Below are positions 7,817 to 17,460 of a stretch of 64,000 bases of DNA, piece after piece. Within the stretch, counting starts at the first letter, position 1. Each line of letters begins with the position of its first letter. Origin of the DNA: Humidesulfovibrio mexicanus. GTDB taxonomy: Bacteria > Desulfobacterota > Desulfovibrionia > Desulfovibrionales > Desulfovibrionaceae. The translations under genes and the position numbers were made by a program. The DNA is taken from contig NZ_FZOC01000010.1 in assembly GCF_900188225.1 (NCBI RefSeq), positions 1 to 64,000 of the forward strand. Reading direction: 5' to 3'. A model generated the notes under the pieces. That model did not search any database and had not been told where the DNA came from. It was given only the letters and a program-made list of their open reading frames with translations.

Positions 7817-9730
7817 TCAATGATGCCGGGACGCTCGACTCCCGGGGCCGAGCAGCCCCCCCTTGCGCAGAAATATCTCCAGGCAGGCCACGGCGGCGGG
7901 CGTCACTCCCGATATGCGTCCAGCCTGCCCTAGGGTCGCTGGCCGTGCGCGTTGGAGTTTCTCGACCACTTCGCGCGTCAGGCCCACCACTTCAGCATAC
8001 TCCATGCCCTGCGGCAGGGGCGTGTCTTCCAGGTCACGACTGCGCGACACGCGCTGCGCCTCCAATTCCAGATAGCTTTGGTACCGTATGCGCGTTTCGG
8101 CTTCCGCGAGAATTTCAGGGTCTTCGTCCGCGATCATGGGAAGGAAGGGGGCCAGATTATGGATGGCAAGCTGTGGCTGGCGCAGCAGGGCCGAAAGCGG
8201 CGCCGCCTTGCCAGGAACGGCTGCGCCGATGTTGCCCAGAATTTCGCGCGTGGGGGCGTCCGGGCGGATATGCACGGAGTCGAAGGCGAGAAGGAGGGCT
8301 TCAAGACGCCGCCGCTTTTCGACAAAGCGGTTCCATCGGGCATCCTCCACTAGGCCGAGGTCACGTCCCAGCGGCGTCAGCCGGGCATCGGCGTTGCCCT
8401 CGCGCAGCAACAGCCGGTATTCCGCGCGCGAAGTGAACATGCGATAGGGTTCGTTGGTGCCGCGCGTCACCAGGTCGTCCACAAGGACAGCCATATAGGC
8501 TTGGTCACGCCGCAGCAGGAAGGGGGGGAGGTTGGTTTGCGCGCAGAATATGTTGAGCGCCGCCCAGAGGCCTTGTGCCGCGGCCTCCTCATAGCCGCTT
8601 GTGCCGTTGATTTGCCCGGCAAGATACAAGCCCGGAACCGGCTTTGACTCCAGAGTCGGAAGCAGTTGCGTTGGGTGGGCGAAGTCGTACTCGATTCCGT
8701 AACCAGGCCGGACGATGACGGCGTTTTCAAGCCCCGGAATAGTCTTGAGCATGGCCTTTTGCACGTCAAGCGGCAGGCTGGTGGATATCCCGTTGGGATA
8801 CACTTCCGGGTGGTCCAGGCCCTCTGGTTCGATGAAGACATGGTGCCGCTCCTTGTCCGGAAAGCGGGCCACCTTGTCCTCCACGGAGGGGCAATAGCGC
8901 GCCCCAACGCCCTGTATGATCCCGGAGAACAGGGGGGAGCGGTCGAAGCCCGCGCGAATGACCGCATGGGTAGCCTCGTTGGTGTGCGTCAGGTGGCAGG
9001 GCACCTGGCGCAGTGGCACGGAGGAGTTCAGGAAGCTGAAGGGCGTCGGCGGATCGTCGCCGGGTTGCTCTTCCATGGAGGAAAAGTCGATGCTCGATTT
9101 GAGCAACCGGGCGGGGGTGCCGGTCTTGAGCCGCCCCAGTTCGAAGCCGAGGGCGCGAAGCGAGCCGGACAAGCCGTTGGCTGGAGCGTCGCCCAGCCTG
9201 CCGCCGGGGAAATGCGTCATGCCGATGTGGATGAGTCCGCCGAGGAAGGTGCCGGTGGTGAGCAGGACCGCGCGTGAAGAAAAACACTGGCCCATGAGGG
9301 TGCGCACGCCGCTGGCCTGGCCGCCTTTTGTCAGCACCTCAACGGCCATGTCTTCGATGATCCAGATTCCGGGTTGGGCGAAGAGGTCGTTCTGGACCAC
9401 CCGCATGTATGCGGCCCTGTCAATCTGCGCCCTTGTGGCACGTACGGCAGGGCCCTTGCTTGTGTTGAGCTGACGGAATTGGATGCCCGCGGCATCGGCC
9501 CACAGCCCCATGCGGCCGCCAAGGGCGTCGATTTCCCGCACCATGTGCCCCTTGGCTAGCCCGCCGATGGCCGGGTTGCACGACAGATGCCCGATGCGGT
9601 CGGCGTTGCTGGTCAAGAGCAGAGTGGCGAGCCCGAGTCTGGCTGCGGCGCTGGCGGCCTCGCACCCGGCGTGTCCGGCGCCCACGATTGCAAGGTCAAA
9701 GACCTCCGGCAGGGCGCGAGAGGTGTGCAT
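7817..9730 (-). CDS. mnmG: tRNA uridine-5-carboxymethylaminomethyl modification enzyme MnmG
   Basis: With MnmE, MnmG (GidA) makes the cmnm5 group at the wobble uridine of several tRNAs. The 637-residue protein has the FAD-binding GAGHAG at 17-22, the [11 protein letters not shown] loop, the second conserved region around [10 protein letters not shown]-like sequence (written here as [10 protein letters not shown]), and the C-terminal helical domain that binds MnmE. The length is normal for the family. It ends about 100 bases before corC and starts just after the M20 peptidase stop, so those two may share a transcript. Confidence 0.97.
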   Translation of the reverse strand: MHTSRALPEVFDLAIVGAGHAGCEAASAAARLGLATLLLTSNADRIGHLSCNPAIGGLAKGHMVREIDALGGRMGLWADAAGIQFRQLNTSKGPAVRATRAQIDRAAYMRVVQNDLFAQPGIWIIEDMAVEVLTKGGQASGVRTLMGQCFSSRAVLLTTGTFLGGLIHIGMTHFPGGRLGDAPANGLSGSLRALGFELGRLKTGTPARLLKSSIDFSSMEEQPGDDPPTPFSFLNSSVPLRQVPCHLTHTNEATHAVIRAGFDRSPLFSGIIQGVGARYCPSVEDKVARFPDKERHHVFIEPEGLDHPEVYPNGISTSLPLDVQKAMLKTIPGLENAVIVRPGYGIEYDFAHPTQLLPTLESKPVPGLYLAGQINGTSGYEEAAAQGLWAALNIFCAQTNLPPFLLRRDQAYMAVLVDDLVTRGTNEPYRMFTSRAEYRLLLREGNADARLTPLGRDLGLVEDARWNRFVEKRRRLEALLLAFDSVHIRPDAPTREILGNIGAAVPGKAAPLSALLRQPQLAIHNLAPFLPMIADEDPEILAEAETRIRYQSYLELEAQRVSRSRDLEDTPLPQGMEYAEVVGLTREVVEKLQRARPATLGQAGRISGVTPAAVACLEIFLRKGGLLGPGSRASRHH

Positions 9731-9743
9731 GGGCAGCGGTCTC

Positions 9744-10970
9744 CTAGATGTCTGCGAGGACGGCCGCCATGACTTTGGCGTCCTTCAACGTGCACGAGAT
9801 CGACGAGCGCTCATTGGGCTGGTGCGCGTTGTGCATCAGCGTGGACCACACGGCGGCTTTGTGCCCGGCGCGACGCAGATACGCGGCCACCGTGCCGCCG
9901 CCTATGCCCTGCATCCTGGGATTGTTGTCGTAGACCGACCGCACTGCGGCAACGAGCTTGCGCACGATCTCGCTTTCCGCCGGGGTTGGCGGGGCCGCCT
10001 GTTCGCGCTGCACGAATTCGTAGCCGATGCGCACGCCGTGCTCACGTTCGACGCCGATGCCGATTTCCCGAATGGCGGCCATGATGTCGTCAAGGTCGTA
10101 TCCGGGCATGACGCGGCAGTCGAGGTAGAACACGTCCCGGCCAGGGATGGTGTTCACGTTTTCCACGTTGGCCTCTTTCTTGGTGGGCTGGAACGTGGAA
10201 TGGTCCGGATCGAAAAGAGGGTCTTTGCGGTCAAAGCGCTGGTGAAGGCTTGGAACGCGGGTGATGAAGGCTGCGGCCGCAAGCAGCGAATTCACTCCGG
10301 CGGAAGGCGTCGAGGCGTGGCATTGCTTGCCCTCCACCACGACTTTGAGCCACAACATGCTTTTTTCAGCAATCTCGATCATTTCCGATCCCGGCTCTCC
10401 GAAGTCCGGCACGAGAAAGAGGTCGTCGGGGCCGAAAAGATCGGGGTGATGTTTCACCACATGGTCCAGCCCGTACTTGCTGCCGGTTTCCTCGTCCGCC
10501 ACAAGCAGCACGCCGTAGTTGATTTCCGGAGTGAGCTTGAGATCAAGCAGGGCCTTGGCCACGACCAGGGAACTGACGATGCCCTGGTGATTGTCCTCCA
10601 CGCCGCGGCCGACGATGATGTCGCCATCGACCTTGAGCGAATACGGATCGCTGTCCCAAAGGGCCAGGTCACCGGGAGGCACGATGTCGGTGTGGGAGAT
10701 GACCCAGAAGGTCTTGGCGCTGTTGCGGCCGGGGACGACAGCGGCGATGCTGGGCCGGTAGCCGCAAGGCACGGCAGGGTCCGGGGCGCGCAACTCCCGC
10801 ACCTGGGCGAACCCCATGTCGGCGAGAAACGGCTTGAGAAATTCCGTTTTGTCCTTCTCGCCAGGGCCGCCGTTCATGGGGCCGAGGGCGGGAATGGCCA
10901 CCAGGGAGCGCTGCAGGTCGATGACGAACTGGGCCGAGGCGTCGATGTGCCGTTGGATTGCGGCAAGCAT
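9744..10970 (-). CDS. M20-family metallopeptidase (DapE/ArgE-like)
   Basis: This is a 408-residue zinc amidohydrolase of the M20 family. Metal-site residues are visible: His93 and Asp95 in SHTDIV, Asp126 in VEDNHQG, and the DEETG acidic pair at 160-161. A C-terminal HNAHQPNE supplies the last histidine. The family includes succinyl-diaminopimelate desuccinylase, acetylornithine deacetylase and dipeptidases, and the sequence does not settle the substrate. Because the window also encodes DapL, which bypasses the succinylated intermediates, a DapE role is not needed. A peptidase or deacylase is more likely. Confidence 0.85.
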   Translation of the reverse strand: MLAAIQRHIDASAQFVIDLQRSLVAIPALGPMNGGPGEKDKTEFLKPFLADMGFAQVRELRAPDPAVPCGYRPSIAAVVPGRNSAKTFWVISHTDIVPPGDLALWDSDPYSLKVDGDIIVGRGVEDNHQGIVSSLVVAKALLDLKLTPEINYGVLLVADEETGSKYGLDHVVKHHPDLFGPDDLFLVPDFGEPGSEMIEIAEKSMLWLKVVVEGKQCHASTPSAGVNSLLAAAAFITRVPSLHQRFDRKDPLFDPDHSTFQPTKKEANVENVNTIPGRDVFYLDCRVMPGYDLDDIMAAIREIGIGVEREHGVRIGYEFVQREQAAPPTPAESEIVRKLVAAVRSVYDNNPRMQGIGGGTVAAYLRRAGHKAAVWSTLMHNAHQPNERSSISCTLKDAKVMAAVLADI

Positions 10971-11017
10971 GGGGGCTCCATGTCGCGGCGGCGGGGCGTC
11001 GCTGGGTTGCTGAAACA

Positions 11018-11042
11018 GAAAAAAGGCGGGGTCGCCCCCGCC
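11018..11042 (-). terminator. Terminator after the PxxKW gene
   Basis: The minus strand has GGCGGGG/CCCCGCC (plus 11025-11031 and 11036-11042) followed by TTTTTT. It lies between the PxxKW gene and the M20 peptidase gene. Confidence 0.8.
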
Positions 11043-11060
11043 TTCTCGGAACCGGTCGGG

Positions 11061-11351
11061 CTAGCGGCCCCTGGCGGCGCGCTTGGACGCCTTCAGCGGG
11101 TTGATCTTGGTCTTGCCTTCCTTGTCAACGGTGGCCTTGACGTGGGTGGCGAAGTTGCAGATGCCGTGGCTCCACTTCTTTGCAGGGTCAGCGTAGGTCG
11201 GGCAGTAGTTGGCGCCCTCAAAGGGGACAACGCGCTCGCAGCCGGTGCAGTTCTCCACCACGGGGGAGAGGATGAAGCCCTTGAAGGACAGCCCCTCAGG
11301 GGTCATTTGTGCGCCGTCAAGGGCGCCGATCTTTTTCTTGTCATCAGCCAT
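11061..11351 (-). CDS. PxxKW-family cysteine-rich protein
   Basis: The product is 96 residues with cysteines at 35, 38, 50 and 65 (NCTGCERVV, YCPTYADP, GICNFAT) and the signature P56-A-K-K59-W60 that names the family. A basic tail (KASKRAARGR) follows. Four cysteines suggest a metal or Fe-S site. The family is known, as I recall, mainly from deltaproteobacteria, and its function is unknown. The start is the ATG with AAGGAGG eight bases upstream. It has its own terminator, so it is probably monocistronic and well expressed. Confidence 0.85.
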   Translation of the reverse strand: MADDKKKIGALDGAQMTPEGLSFKGFILSPVVENCTGCERVVPFEGANYCPTYADPAKKWSHGICNFATHVKATVDKEGKTKINPLKASKRAARGR

Positions 11352-11471
11352 GGGAAGTTCCTCCTTGTCTGGCAGGGTGCGACCGCCAGATGTCATCAAA
11401 AATAGAGACGGGTTCTTTATGATGCGGCCCGGTGGTTGTCAAGCCCATGCCCACCGCATCGGCGGACGAAT

Positions 11472-12221
11472 CTAGTTCATGCCGCCGATGGCCCTGATGA
11501 GCACGTTGGTGACCTTTTCCGCATTCTGGCGGAAAATGGCCAGAATGTCGTCCCAGGTCACTGGCGGCTCGTCGGTTTTCCAGCAGTCGTAGTCCGTGCT
11601 CATGGCGATGGAGGCGTATGGGATGGCGGCCTCGTTTGCGAGGATGCATTCCGGGGCGATGCTCATGTTGATCACGTCCGCGCCCCAGAGGCGGAACATG
11701 TTCGACTCGGCGCGGGTGGAGAAGCGGGGGCCTTCGATGGTGACCACCGTGCCGCGCTCGTGGTGGCGGATGCCGAGATCTTTGCAGGCCTTGACGAGCA
11801 GGCCGCGAAGACCGTTGTGGAAGGGCTCCGCCATGGGGGTATGCACGGGGGAGTGTGGTTGGAAGCCCTCGTGGAACGATATGGGGCGGTGCCGCGTGAA
11901 GTCGATGAACTGGTCCAGCACCACGAGATCCCCGCGCCGGATGTCCTCGCGCAGGGAACCGACGGCGGTGGTGGAGAGGATGCCCGTGCAGCCGAGCTGG
12001 CGCAGAGCGCTGATGACCGCGCGATAGTTCACTTGGGTCGGGGGAACGGTGTGCTCGCGGCCATGCCGGGCTACGAGACAGACCGTGTGCCCGCCCATGG
12101 AGCCCACGCGAATGGGCGAGGGCAAGTCGCCGTAGGGCGTGGACACACGCTCGTCGGTTGGGGACTGGAGAATGTCAGGGTTGTCGAGGCCGCTGCCGCC
12201 GATGATGCCGATGATGCTCAT
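11472..12221 (-). CDS. mtnP: S-methyl-5'-thioadenosine phosphorylase
   Basis: This 249-residue enzyme cleaves methylthioadenosine to adenine and methylthioribose-1-phosphate. The N-terminal IGIIGGSGL phosphate loop, the RHGREHTVPPTQVNYRA motif and the NMSIAPECILANEA substrate-binding stretch place it in the MTAP group of the purine nucleoside phosphorylases. Several MTAP-like enzymes also accept inosine, so specificity cannot be fixed. apt lies 13 bases upstream on the same strand and would salvage the adenine released, which supports the MTAP call. Confidence 0.93.
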   Translation of the reverse strand: MSIIGIIGGSGLDNPDILQSPTDERVSTPYGDLPSPIRVGSMGGHTVCLVARHGREHTVPPTQVNYRAVISALRQLGCTGILSTTAVGSLREDIRRGDLVVLDQFIDFTRHRPISFHEGFQPHSPVHTPMAEPFHNGLRGLLVKACKDLGIRHHERGTVVTIEGPRFSTRAESNMFRLWGADVINMSIAPECILANEAAIPYASIAMSTDYDCWKTDEPPVTWDDILAIFRQNAEKVTNVLIRAIGGMN

Positions 12222-12234
12222 GGAACGCGGCCTT

Positions 12235-12744
12235 CTACAGCTTCAGCAGGTACTCGTGGGGGATGCCCTCGAGTTTGCTGTGGCCGTCGAGGAACCCCAG
12301 CTCGATGAGGAAGCCGATGCCCGCCACGGAACCGCCCGCGTTGCGCACAAGCTGTATCATGCCGTTGGTGGTGCCGCCGGTGGCGAGCAGGTCGTCGATG
12401 ATGAGGACATTGTCACCGGGCTTGACGGCATCGACGTGCATTTGCAGACTGTCCGTTCCATACTCAAGCTCGTAGGTGACCTCGGCAGTTTTGTATGGCA
12501 GCTTGCCTGGCTTGCGCACGGGTATGAAGCCGATGTTCATCTTATAGGCAAGCGGTGCGCCGAACAGGAAACCCCGGGCCTCGGCTGCGACGATTTTGTT
12601 TGCCCCGCAGTCCTGATACCGCTCCGCAAGCGCGTCGATGGCGTAGCGGAAGGCATTGGGGTCGGCCAAAAGCGGGGTGATGTCGAAGAAGGTGATGCCA
12701 GGCTTGAAGTCAAGGACGTCTCGGATGTATTCGCGCAGATTCAC
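12235..12744 (-). CDS. apt: Adenine phosphoribosyltransferase
   Basis: Apt makes AMP from adenine and PRPP. The 169-residue product has the PRPP-binding loop VLIIDDLLATGGTT and the KIVAAEARGFLFG region. The start is GTG with AAGGAG upstream. It is first in a two-gene unit with mtnP, so adenine from methylthioadenosine is recycled directly. It is divergent from rsmA, with 88 bases between the two starts. Confidence 0.96.
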   Translation of the reverse strand: MNLREYIRDVLDFKPGITFFDITPLLADPNAFRYAIDALAERYQDCGANKIVAAEARGFLFGAPLAYKMNIGFIPVRKPGKLPYKTAEVTYELEYGTDSLQMHVDAVKPGDNVLIIDDLLATGGTTNGMIQLVRNAGGSVAGIGFLIELGFLDGHSKLEGIPHEYLLKL

Positions 12745-12832
12745 GTGGGCTGCTCCTTCTCAACGATGTTGCCAGCTTGTAATGATTTCGCAAACAGGTT
12801 GTCAACCCGCTGCGCTGTTGCTAGGGTTCAGC

Positions 12833-13642
12833 ATGAGCAGCCACGAGCAGCCTCAACCGTTTGCCCCGGCCAAACGGAGCCTGGGGCAAAATTTTCTTGT
12901 CGATCCTAACGTCTCCAGAAAGATCGTCGAGGCCCTGGACCTGGCTCCGGGCGACAACGTCCTTGAAATCGGCCCCGGGCGCGGTGCGCTGACGGAGCAT
13001 ATTCTTGCGCGAACCCCAGGTCGCTATGTGGCCCTTGAAAAGGACGAGGCCTTGGCCAGCGAGCTTGAACGCCGTAATCCCTTGGCCGAAGTGGTGCGCG
13101 GCGATGCCATGCGCTTCGACTGGGCCAGCCTTGCAAGCGGCGAGCGGTGGAAGATTGTGGGAAACTTGCCGTACAACATCGCCTCCCCGTTAATTTGGGA
13201 CATCGTCAGCCGGTCCGAATTTTCACAGGCCGTTTTCATGGTTCAACTGGAGGCTGGGCAGCGTGTAGCGGCTGGCCCAGGGGGCAAGACGTATGGGGCT
13301 CTTTCCGCCTTTGTGCAAAATTTTGCCACGGTCGAATTCCTGTTCAAGGTCCCTCCACAGGTTTTTCGTCCGCAGCCAAAAGTAACTTCCGCCGTGTTGC
13401 GTTTTTTTTTACGGACACCCCGCCCCACAGGCGAAGAGGTCTCCCGCTTGGCGGCCACATTGCGCCTATGCTTTCAACAGCGGCGCAAACAGCTAGGTAC
13501 TATACTGAAATCAAAGGGGATTCCCGATTACGTAGGAGTGCTTCGTGCGCTCGATATAGACCAAATGCAGCGCCCGGAGACGCTAGCGCCAGAACGGTTT
13601 CTGAGCATGGCAAAACTCCTGCCGATCGATTTTCTTGCTTGA
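12833..13642 (+). CDS. rsmA: 16S rRNA (adenine1518/1519-N6)-dimethyltransferase
   Basis: RsmA (KsgA) dimethylates two adjacent adenines in helix 45 of 16S rRNA, a late step in small-subunit assembly. The 269-residue protein has RSLGQNFLVDP near the start, the SAM-binding VLEIGPGRGALTE and the catalytic NLPYNIASPL. The open frame extends further upstream, overlapping apt, but the ATG at 12833 matches the family's start. Confidence 0.96.
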   Translation: MSSHEQPQPFAPAKRSLGQNFLVDPNVSRKIVEALDLAPGDNVLEIGPGRGALTEHILARTPGRYVALEKDEALASELERRNPLAEVVRGDAMRFDWASLASGERWKIVGNLPYNIASPLIWDIVSRSEFSQAVFMVQLEAGQRVAAGPGGKTYGALSAFVQNFATVEFLFKVPPQVFRPQPKVTSAVLRFFLRTPRPTGEEVSRLAATLRLCFQQRRKQLGTILKSKGIPDYVGVLRALDIDQMQRPETLAPERFLSMAKLLPIDFLA

Positions 13643-13853
13643 CTTGGCTTTTGCTTTGGTGTTTATCCAGGTCCAGTTGCGTATTGAGGCCGGATATGGG
13701 TTTGTCAGCCTTGATGCGAAACGTGGCGAACGGACAAATGGTGATTGACCGCTGGGCTTCGCCACTATGTACTGCAATTCCAATGGATTTTATGTCTGAC
13801 TCGGAAAGGTCCGGGCCGCAAACAGAGACCACCAATTTGAGGAGGAAGGACAC

Positions 13854-14126
13854 ATGACGAAGGCTGAGCTGGTTGTCAAAATTTCTGAAAAGGCCAATTT
13901 GACCAAGGCCAACGCCGAGCGCGCCCTGAATGCTTTTGTTGGCGCCGTCGAGGACATCCTCGTGAAAGAGGGCAAGCTGACCTTGACCGGTTTCGGCACC
14001 TTCCAGGTGGAGAAGCGCAAGGCGCGCGTGGGCCGCAATCCCCGTACCGGCAAGGAAATCAAGATCCCCGCCACTCAGGTCGTCAAGTTCCGTCCGGGCA
14101 AGCTTCTCAAAGACGCCGTAAAGTAA
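13854..14126 (+). CDS. hup: HU family DNA-binding protein
   Basis: The product is 90 residues with the full HU architecture: an N-terminal [14 protein letters not shown], the [10 protein letters not shown] strand, the [10 protein letters not shown] arm and the [12 protein letters not shown] tail. It bends DNA non-specifically and packs the nucleoid. AGGAGG precedes the ATG. The 211-base gap after rsmA holds a weak TTGACC element at 13745 with a poor -10 (TATGTA, spacer 15). It is followed 15 bases later by a small membrane protein gene and then a terminator, so the two form a short unit. Confidence 0.95.
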   Translation: MTKAELVVKISEKANLTKANAERALNAFVGAVEDILVKEGKLTLTGFGTFQVEKRKARVGRNPRTGKEIKIPATQVVKFRPGKLLKDAVK

Positions 14127-14141
14127 TCCTGGAGGCCTCTT

Positions 14142-14321
14142 ATGCTTCATGGTGAGACTGTGCACAGCCCACTGCCCCAGGATCTTCCCTGGTGGCAGGC
14201 TGATCACGCGGTGTTCTTCGGCGTGCTCTACATCGTGCTGTTCGTCATCAGCTCTGGGATGGGCTACTGCATCCTGAAGTCCTGGTTTGACAGCCGCGGC
14301 GGGCACCACTCCGCTCATTAG
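14142..14321 (+). CDS. 59-residue single-span membrane protein
   Basis: This small open frame has a good GGAGG upstream and ends just before a strong terminator. The product has a polar, proline-rich N-terminus (HSPLPQDLPWWQADH), one hydrophobic segment at about residues 22-46 (AVFFGVLYIVLFVIS and onward) and a short C-terminus with histidines. I do not recognise the family. The short single span resembles accessory subunits of respiratory complexes such as CcoQ, but nothing nearby supports that. Codon use matches its neighbours. Position and signals make it a likely gene cotranscribed with hup. Confidence 0.7.
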   Translation: MLHGETVHSPLPQDLPWWQADHAVFFGVLYIVLFVISSGMGYCILKSWFDSRGGHHSAH

Positions 14322-14352
14322 CCCTGAGCAATCGAGCCATTTGCGTTACCGG

Positions 14353-14392
14353 CAGGCCCCTTCGGTCATTCACCGATGGGGCCTGTTTTATT
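14353..14392 (+). terminator. Terminator after hup and the small membrane protein
   Basis: CAGGCCCC (14353-14360) pairs with GGGGCCTG (14378-14385), followed by TTTTATT. Confidence 0.85.
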
Positions 14393-14408
14393 CGGGCTGC
14401 GTTTTCTC

Positions 14409-14437
14409 TTGCTATCCGCTATGGAATGGGGTACATG
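14409..14437 (+). promoter_or_regulatory. Possible promoter of the rpsU-rpoD operon
   Basis: TTGCTA (14409-14414) and TACATG (14432-14437) are spaced by 17 bases, between the hup terminator and the rpsU ribosome binding site. The match to sigma-70 consensus is moderate (4/6 and 3/6). Confidence 0.4.
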
Positions 14438-14478
14438 CCCTTTCTTCATTCTGATTTTTGTTCGGGGAGGTGATTTCT

Positions 14479-14682
14479 TTGCCCGGTATTTTGTTGGATG
14501 ACAGTGACAACTTTGAGATCGCGCTGCGCCGCTTCAAGAAGCAGGTCGAAAAGGCCGGCGTCCTCTCCGAACTCAAGAAGCGTCAGCACTACGAGAAGCC
14601 CAGCGTCCAGGAAAAGAAGAAGAAGGCCGCTGCCAAAAAGCGCCTTATCAAAAAGATGCGCAAGTCCAGGAACGACGGATGA
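14479..14682 (+). CDS. rpsU: 30S ribosomal protein S21
   Basis: S21 is a small basic protein of the 30S platform that aids initiation. The product is 67 residues, with the family core [28 protein letters not shown] and a Lys/Arg-rich tail. The start is TTG at 14479, preceded by GGGGAGGTGA at good spacing. This gives MPGILLDD, the usual start for Desulfovibrio S21. An upstream TTG in frame would add seven residues that include the Shine-Dalgarno, so it is rejected. It is the first gene of the macromolecular synthesis operon; its stop overlaps yqeY (ATGA). Confidence 0.95.
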   Translation: MPGILLDDSDNFEIALRRFKKQVEKAGVLSELKKRQHYEKPSVQEKKKKAAAKKRLIKKMRKSRNDG

Positions 14683-15128
14683 GTACCCTTCAGGGACGCA
14701 TCGATTCGGAGTATGTCCTTGCCTACAAGGCCAAGGATTCGGTTCGGCTGGCTGTCTTGAGGCATCTCAAGACAGCCGCCAAGAACCTTTCCGTAGAGGT
14801 CTTGCGCCCCCTCACCGATGACGACTATCTCGGAATCATTTCCCGCCAGATAAAGCAGCGCCGCGAGTCGCTGGAGCAGTATCAGAAGCATGGGCGTCCG
14901 GAACTCGCCGCTGTTGAGTCGGCAGAACTGGAAGTCTTGCTCGGGTACATGCCGACAGCGCTTACCGATGACGAACTCGCCGAAGCCATAGATCGTCTTG
15001 CCGTTGAAACGGGCTCCCAGGGGCCCAAGGACATGGGGAAGGTCATGGCGGCCTTGGCGCTGGCGTACAAGGGCCGCTACGATGGCCGGAAGGCCAGCGA
15101 GGCCGTGCGCGCCCGACTCAGTTCCTGA
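14679..15128 (+). CDS. yqeY: GatB/YqeY domain protein
   Basis: The 149-residue product is a stand-alone YqeY domain, related to the C-terminal tRNA-binding part of GatB. Typical stretches are [30 protein letters not shown] and the C-terminal [18 protein letters not shown], which matches the family's conserved end. A role in tRNA-dependent amidation or tRNA binding is presumed but unproven. It overlaps rpsU by four bases and lies 12 bases before mutS2. rpsU-yqeY pairing is widespread in bacteria. Confidence 0.93.
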   Translation: MSTLQGRIDSEYVLAYKAKDSVRLAVLRHLKTAAKNLSVEVLRPLTDDDYLGIISRQIKQRRESLEQYQKHGRPELAAVESAELEVLLGYMPTALTDDELAEAIDRLAVETGSQGPKDMGKVMAALALAYKGRYDGRKASEAVRARLSS

Positions 15129-15140
15129 CCGGCGGCCTTC

Positions 15141-17441
15141 ATGGAACCGAGAACCCTGCATTTGCTGGAGTTCCCGAAGGTCTTGAAAGAGCTTTCGGGG
15201 TTCGCCGTCTCCGAGCCTGGAGCCCTCGCCTGTCTTGGACTTCATCCCATGTCGACCGTCCAGGCGGTGCGAAGCGAACTTGCCCTGCTTGATCAAGCTT
15301 TGCGTTGGGTGCGCGAGTCGGGATTCCGTCTGACCCCGTTTCCGAATTTTGCCCCCTTTTTTCCGGAACTCGACGTTTCGCACCGGGTGCTGGACCTTGA
15401 CGCCTTGTTCGCCTTGGCCCTTACCTTGGATCAGGCGCGCAACGCCCGCGATTTGCTGTCCCCATTCGCCGAAAGGGGCTGGGACGAACTCGTCGAGCTG
15501 GTTTCGGGCGCACCTTGGCCCGCGGCCACTTCATCCGCTCTCAAGCGCTGCCTGGATCAGGACGGGCGCCTCAAGGACGAAAGTTCTCCGGGGTTGTTTT
15601 CCGTGCGCCAGGAAATACGCGGAATCCACCAGCGCTGCTCCAAGCGCGTGAAGGATTTCGTGCTGGCCGAGAACATTTCGCAGTATCTGCAGGACGACTA
15701 CATCACCATTTCGTCTGATCGCTACGTGCTGCCCCTCAAGGTAAACTTTAAGAACCGATTCCCCGGCATCATCCACGACTATTCGCAGACTGGCGAAACC
15801 TGCTATTTCGAACCCATGTTCCTGGTCGAGGTGAACAACACCCTGCAGGAGCTGAAGCAGGAAGAGCGGGCTGAAGAACGCAAGGTCTTGGAGTATGTGA
15901 CCGGGCTTGTCCGTCAGGAGCGTCCTGGCGTTGTCGCCAGCTACGACAGCCTTGTGCGCTTGGATGTGCTCATGGCCAAGGCCCGGCTCGCCGAAGCCAC
16001 CAACGCCCGCGCCTTGGACATCGGGGACGATTGTCCCGCGCGCCTGCTGAACGCCCGGCATCCGCTTCTGGCCCTGCACAACCCGGACACGCAACCGCTG
16101 GACATCAAGCTTCGGGAAGGGCAGCTTGCGCTTGTGGTCAGCGGCGGCAACGCTGGCGGCAAGACCGTGTGCCTCAAGACCGTCGGTCTCATCGCCCTCA
16201 TGGCCTTTTCCGGTCTTCCCGTGCCCGTGGCCGAGGGATCCTCGCTCCGCCTGTGGACCAGCGTTTTTGTGGTGCTGGGGGACGAGCAGAGCCTTGAGGA
16301 GCACGTGAGCACGTTCACTGCGCAGATTCAGTACATCTCGCGCGTGTGGGATCGTGTGGACGATCGCACCCTTTTCCTGCTCGACGAGTTCGGTGCGGGC
16401 ACCGACCCGACGCAGGGCGCGGCGCTGGCCCAGGCGGTCATCGATGCCTTGCTGGACCGCGGAGTTACCAGCTTTGCGGCCACGCACTTCCCGGCCTTGA
16501 AGGCGTATGCCTTGGCGACCGAACGGGTGCGTGCGGCCAGCGTGTTGTTCGACCCCGCAACCAAACGTCCGCTGTTCCGTCTCGCTTATGATCAGGTGGG
16601 CGCAAGCATCGCCCTCGATGTCGCCCGTGAGCATGGATTGCCTCGGACCATTCTTTCCCGCGCCGAACAGTATCTGCTGCTTGACGGCTCCGACACCAGC
16701 GCCGTGCTGGACCGTTTGAACGCTCTCGCCGTGAAGCGTGAGCGCGAGAACGAGGCTCTGGAACAGGAGCGCGCCGCCTTTAAGAAGAAACGTGAAGGCT
16801 TGGAGGCCCGCTTCGAGAGGGAGCGCGCCAAGCTGTTGACAGAGGTGCGCGCCATGGCCCAGGGGGTTTTGCGCGAATGGAAGAGCGAGCGCATCGGCCG
16901 CAAGCAGGCCCTCAAAAAGCTGGCTGATGTGCGTGAGCGCCTGGAACCTGCCGCGCGCGATGACGAGACATCCCCCTCATCCAGCCTGCAGTGGGAGGAC
17001 ATTGTCCCTGGCGGACGCGTCAGCTATAAGGCCTGGAGCAAATCCGGCGCGGTTGTCGAGAAGGATGAGCGCAAACGCCAAGTCAAGGTGGATTTTTCCG
17101 GTGTGGCCATGTGGGTGGCCTTTTCGGAATTGAGCCTGGATGCACAGCCATCTCAACAGGTGAGGAAGCCCGCTGGCGGCGTTGCCGCGGACCTTGGCTT
17201 CACGCCGCGCATCGACTTGCGCGGGCAGCGCGCCGACGAGGCGCTTGCGGCCCTGGCGCAATTTCTCGATGCTTCGCTTCTGCGCGGCGCCCGCGGAGTG
17301 GAGATTGTGCATGGCCGAGGCACCGGCGCCTTGCGCAAGGAGATCCACGCCTATTTGCGCACCGCACCCGGAGTTGCGTCCTACACCTTGGCCAACGAGG
17401 ATCGTGGCGGCGACGGCATGACCGAGGTGGCGCTCAAGTAG
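15141..17441 (+). CDS. mutS2: Endonuclease MutS2
   Basis: The 766-residue protein has the MutS core without the mismatch-recognition domains. The Walker A SGGNAGGKT lies near residue 335 and the Walker B LFLLDEFGAGTDPT near 412. A long charged coiled coil follows (about 530-610), and the C-terminal Smr nuclease domain (IDLRGQRADEAL and VEIVHGRGTGALRKEI) ends the protein. MutS2 suppresses homologous recombination and, in some bacteria, rescues collided ribosomes. It lies between yqeY and dnaG in the operon. The second role would suit its link with translation genes, which is inference. Confidence 0.96.
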   Translation: MEPRTLHLLEFPKVLKELSGFAVSEPGALACLGLHPMSTVQAVRSELALLDQALRWVRESGFRLTPFPNFAPFFPELDVSHRVLDLDALFALALTLDQARNARDLLSPFAERGWDELVELVSGAPWPAATSSALKRCLDQDGRLKDESSPGLFSVRQEIRGIHQRCSKRVKDFVLAENISQYLQDDYITISSDRYVLPLKVNFKNRFPGIIHDYSQTGETCYFEPMFLVEVNNTLQELKQEERAEERKVLEYVTGLVRQERPGVVASYDSLVRLDVLMAKARLAEATNARALDIGDDCPARLLNARHPLLALHNPDTQPLDIKLREGQLALVVSGGNAGGKTVCLKTVGLIALMAFSGLPVPVAEGSSLRLWTSVFVVLGDEQSLEEHVSTFTAQIQYISRVWDRVDDRTLFLLDEFGAGTDPTQGAALAQAVIDALLDRGVTSFAATHFPALKAYALATERVRAASVLFDPATKRPLFRLAYDQVGASIALDVAREHGLPRTILSRAEQYLLLDGSDTSAVLDRLNALAVKRERENEALEQERAAFKKKREGLEARFERERAKLLTEVRAMAQGVLREWKSERIGRKQALKKLADVRERLEPAARDDETSPSSSLQWEDIVPGGRVSYKAWSKSGAVVEKDERKRQVKVDFSGVAMWVAFSELSLDAQPSQQVRKPAGGVAADLGFTPRIDLRGQRADEALAALAQFLDASLLRGARGVEIVHGRGTGALRKEIHAYLRTAPGVASYTLANEDRGGDGMTEVALK

Positions 17442-17460
17442 CGCCGGAGGTTCCGGAGTC

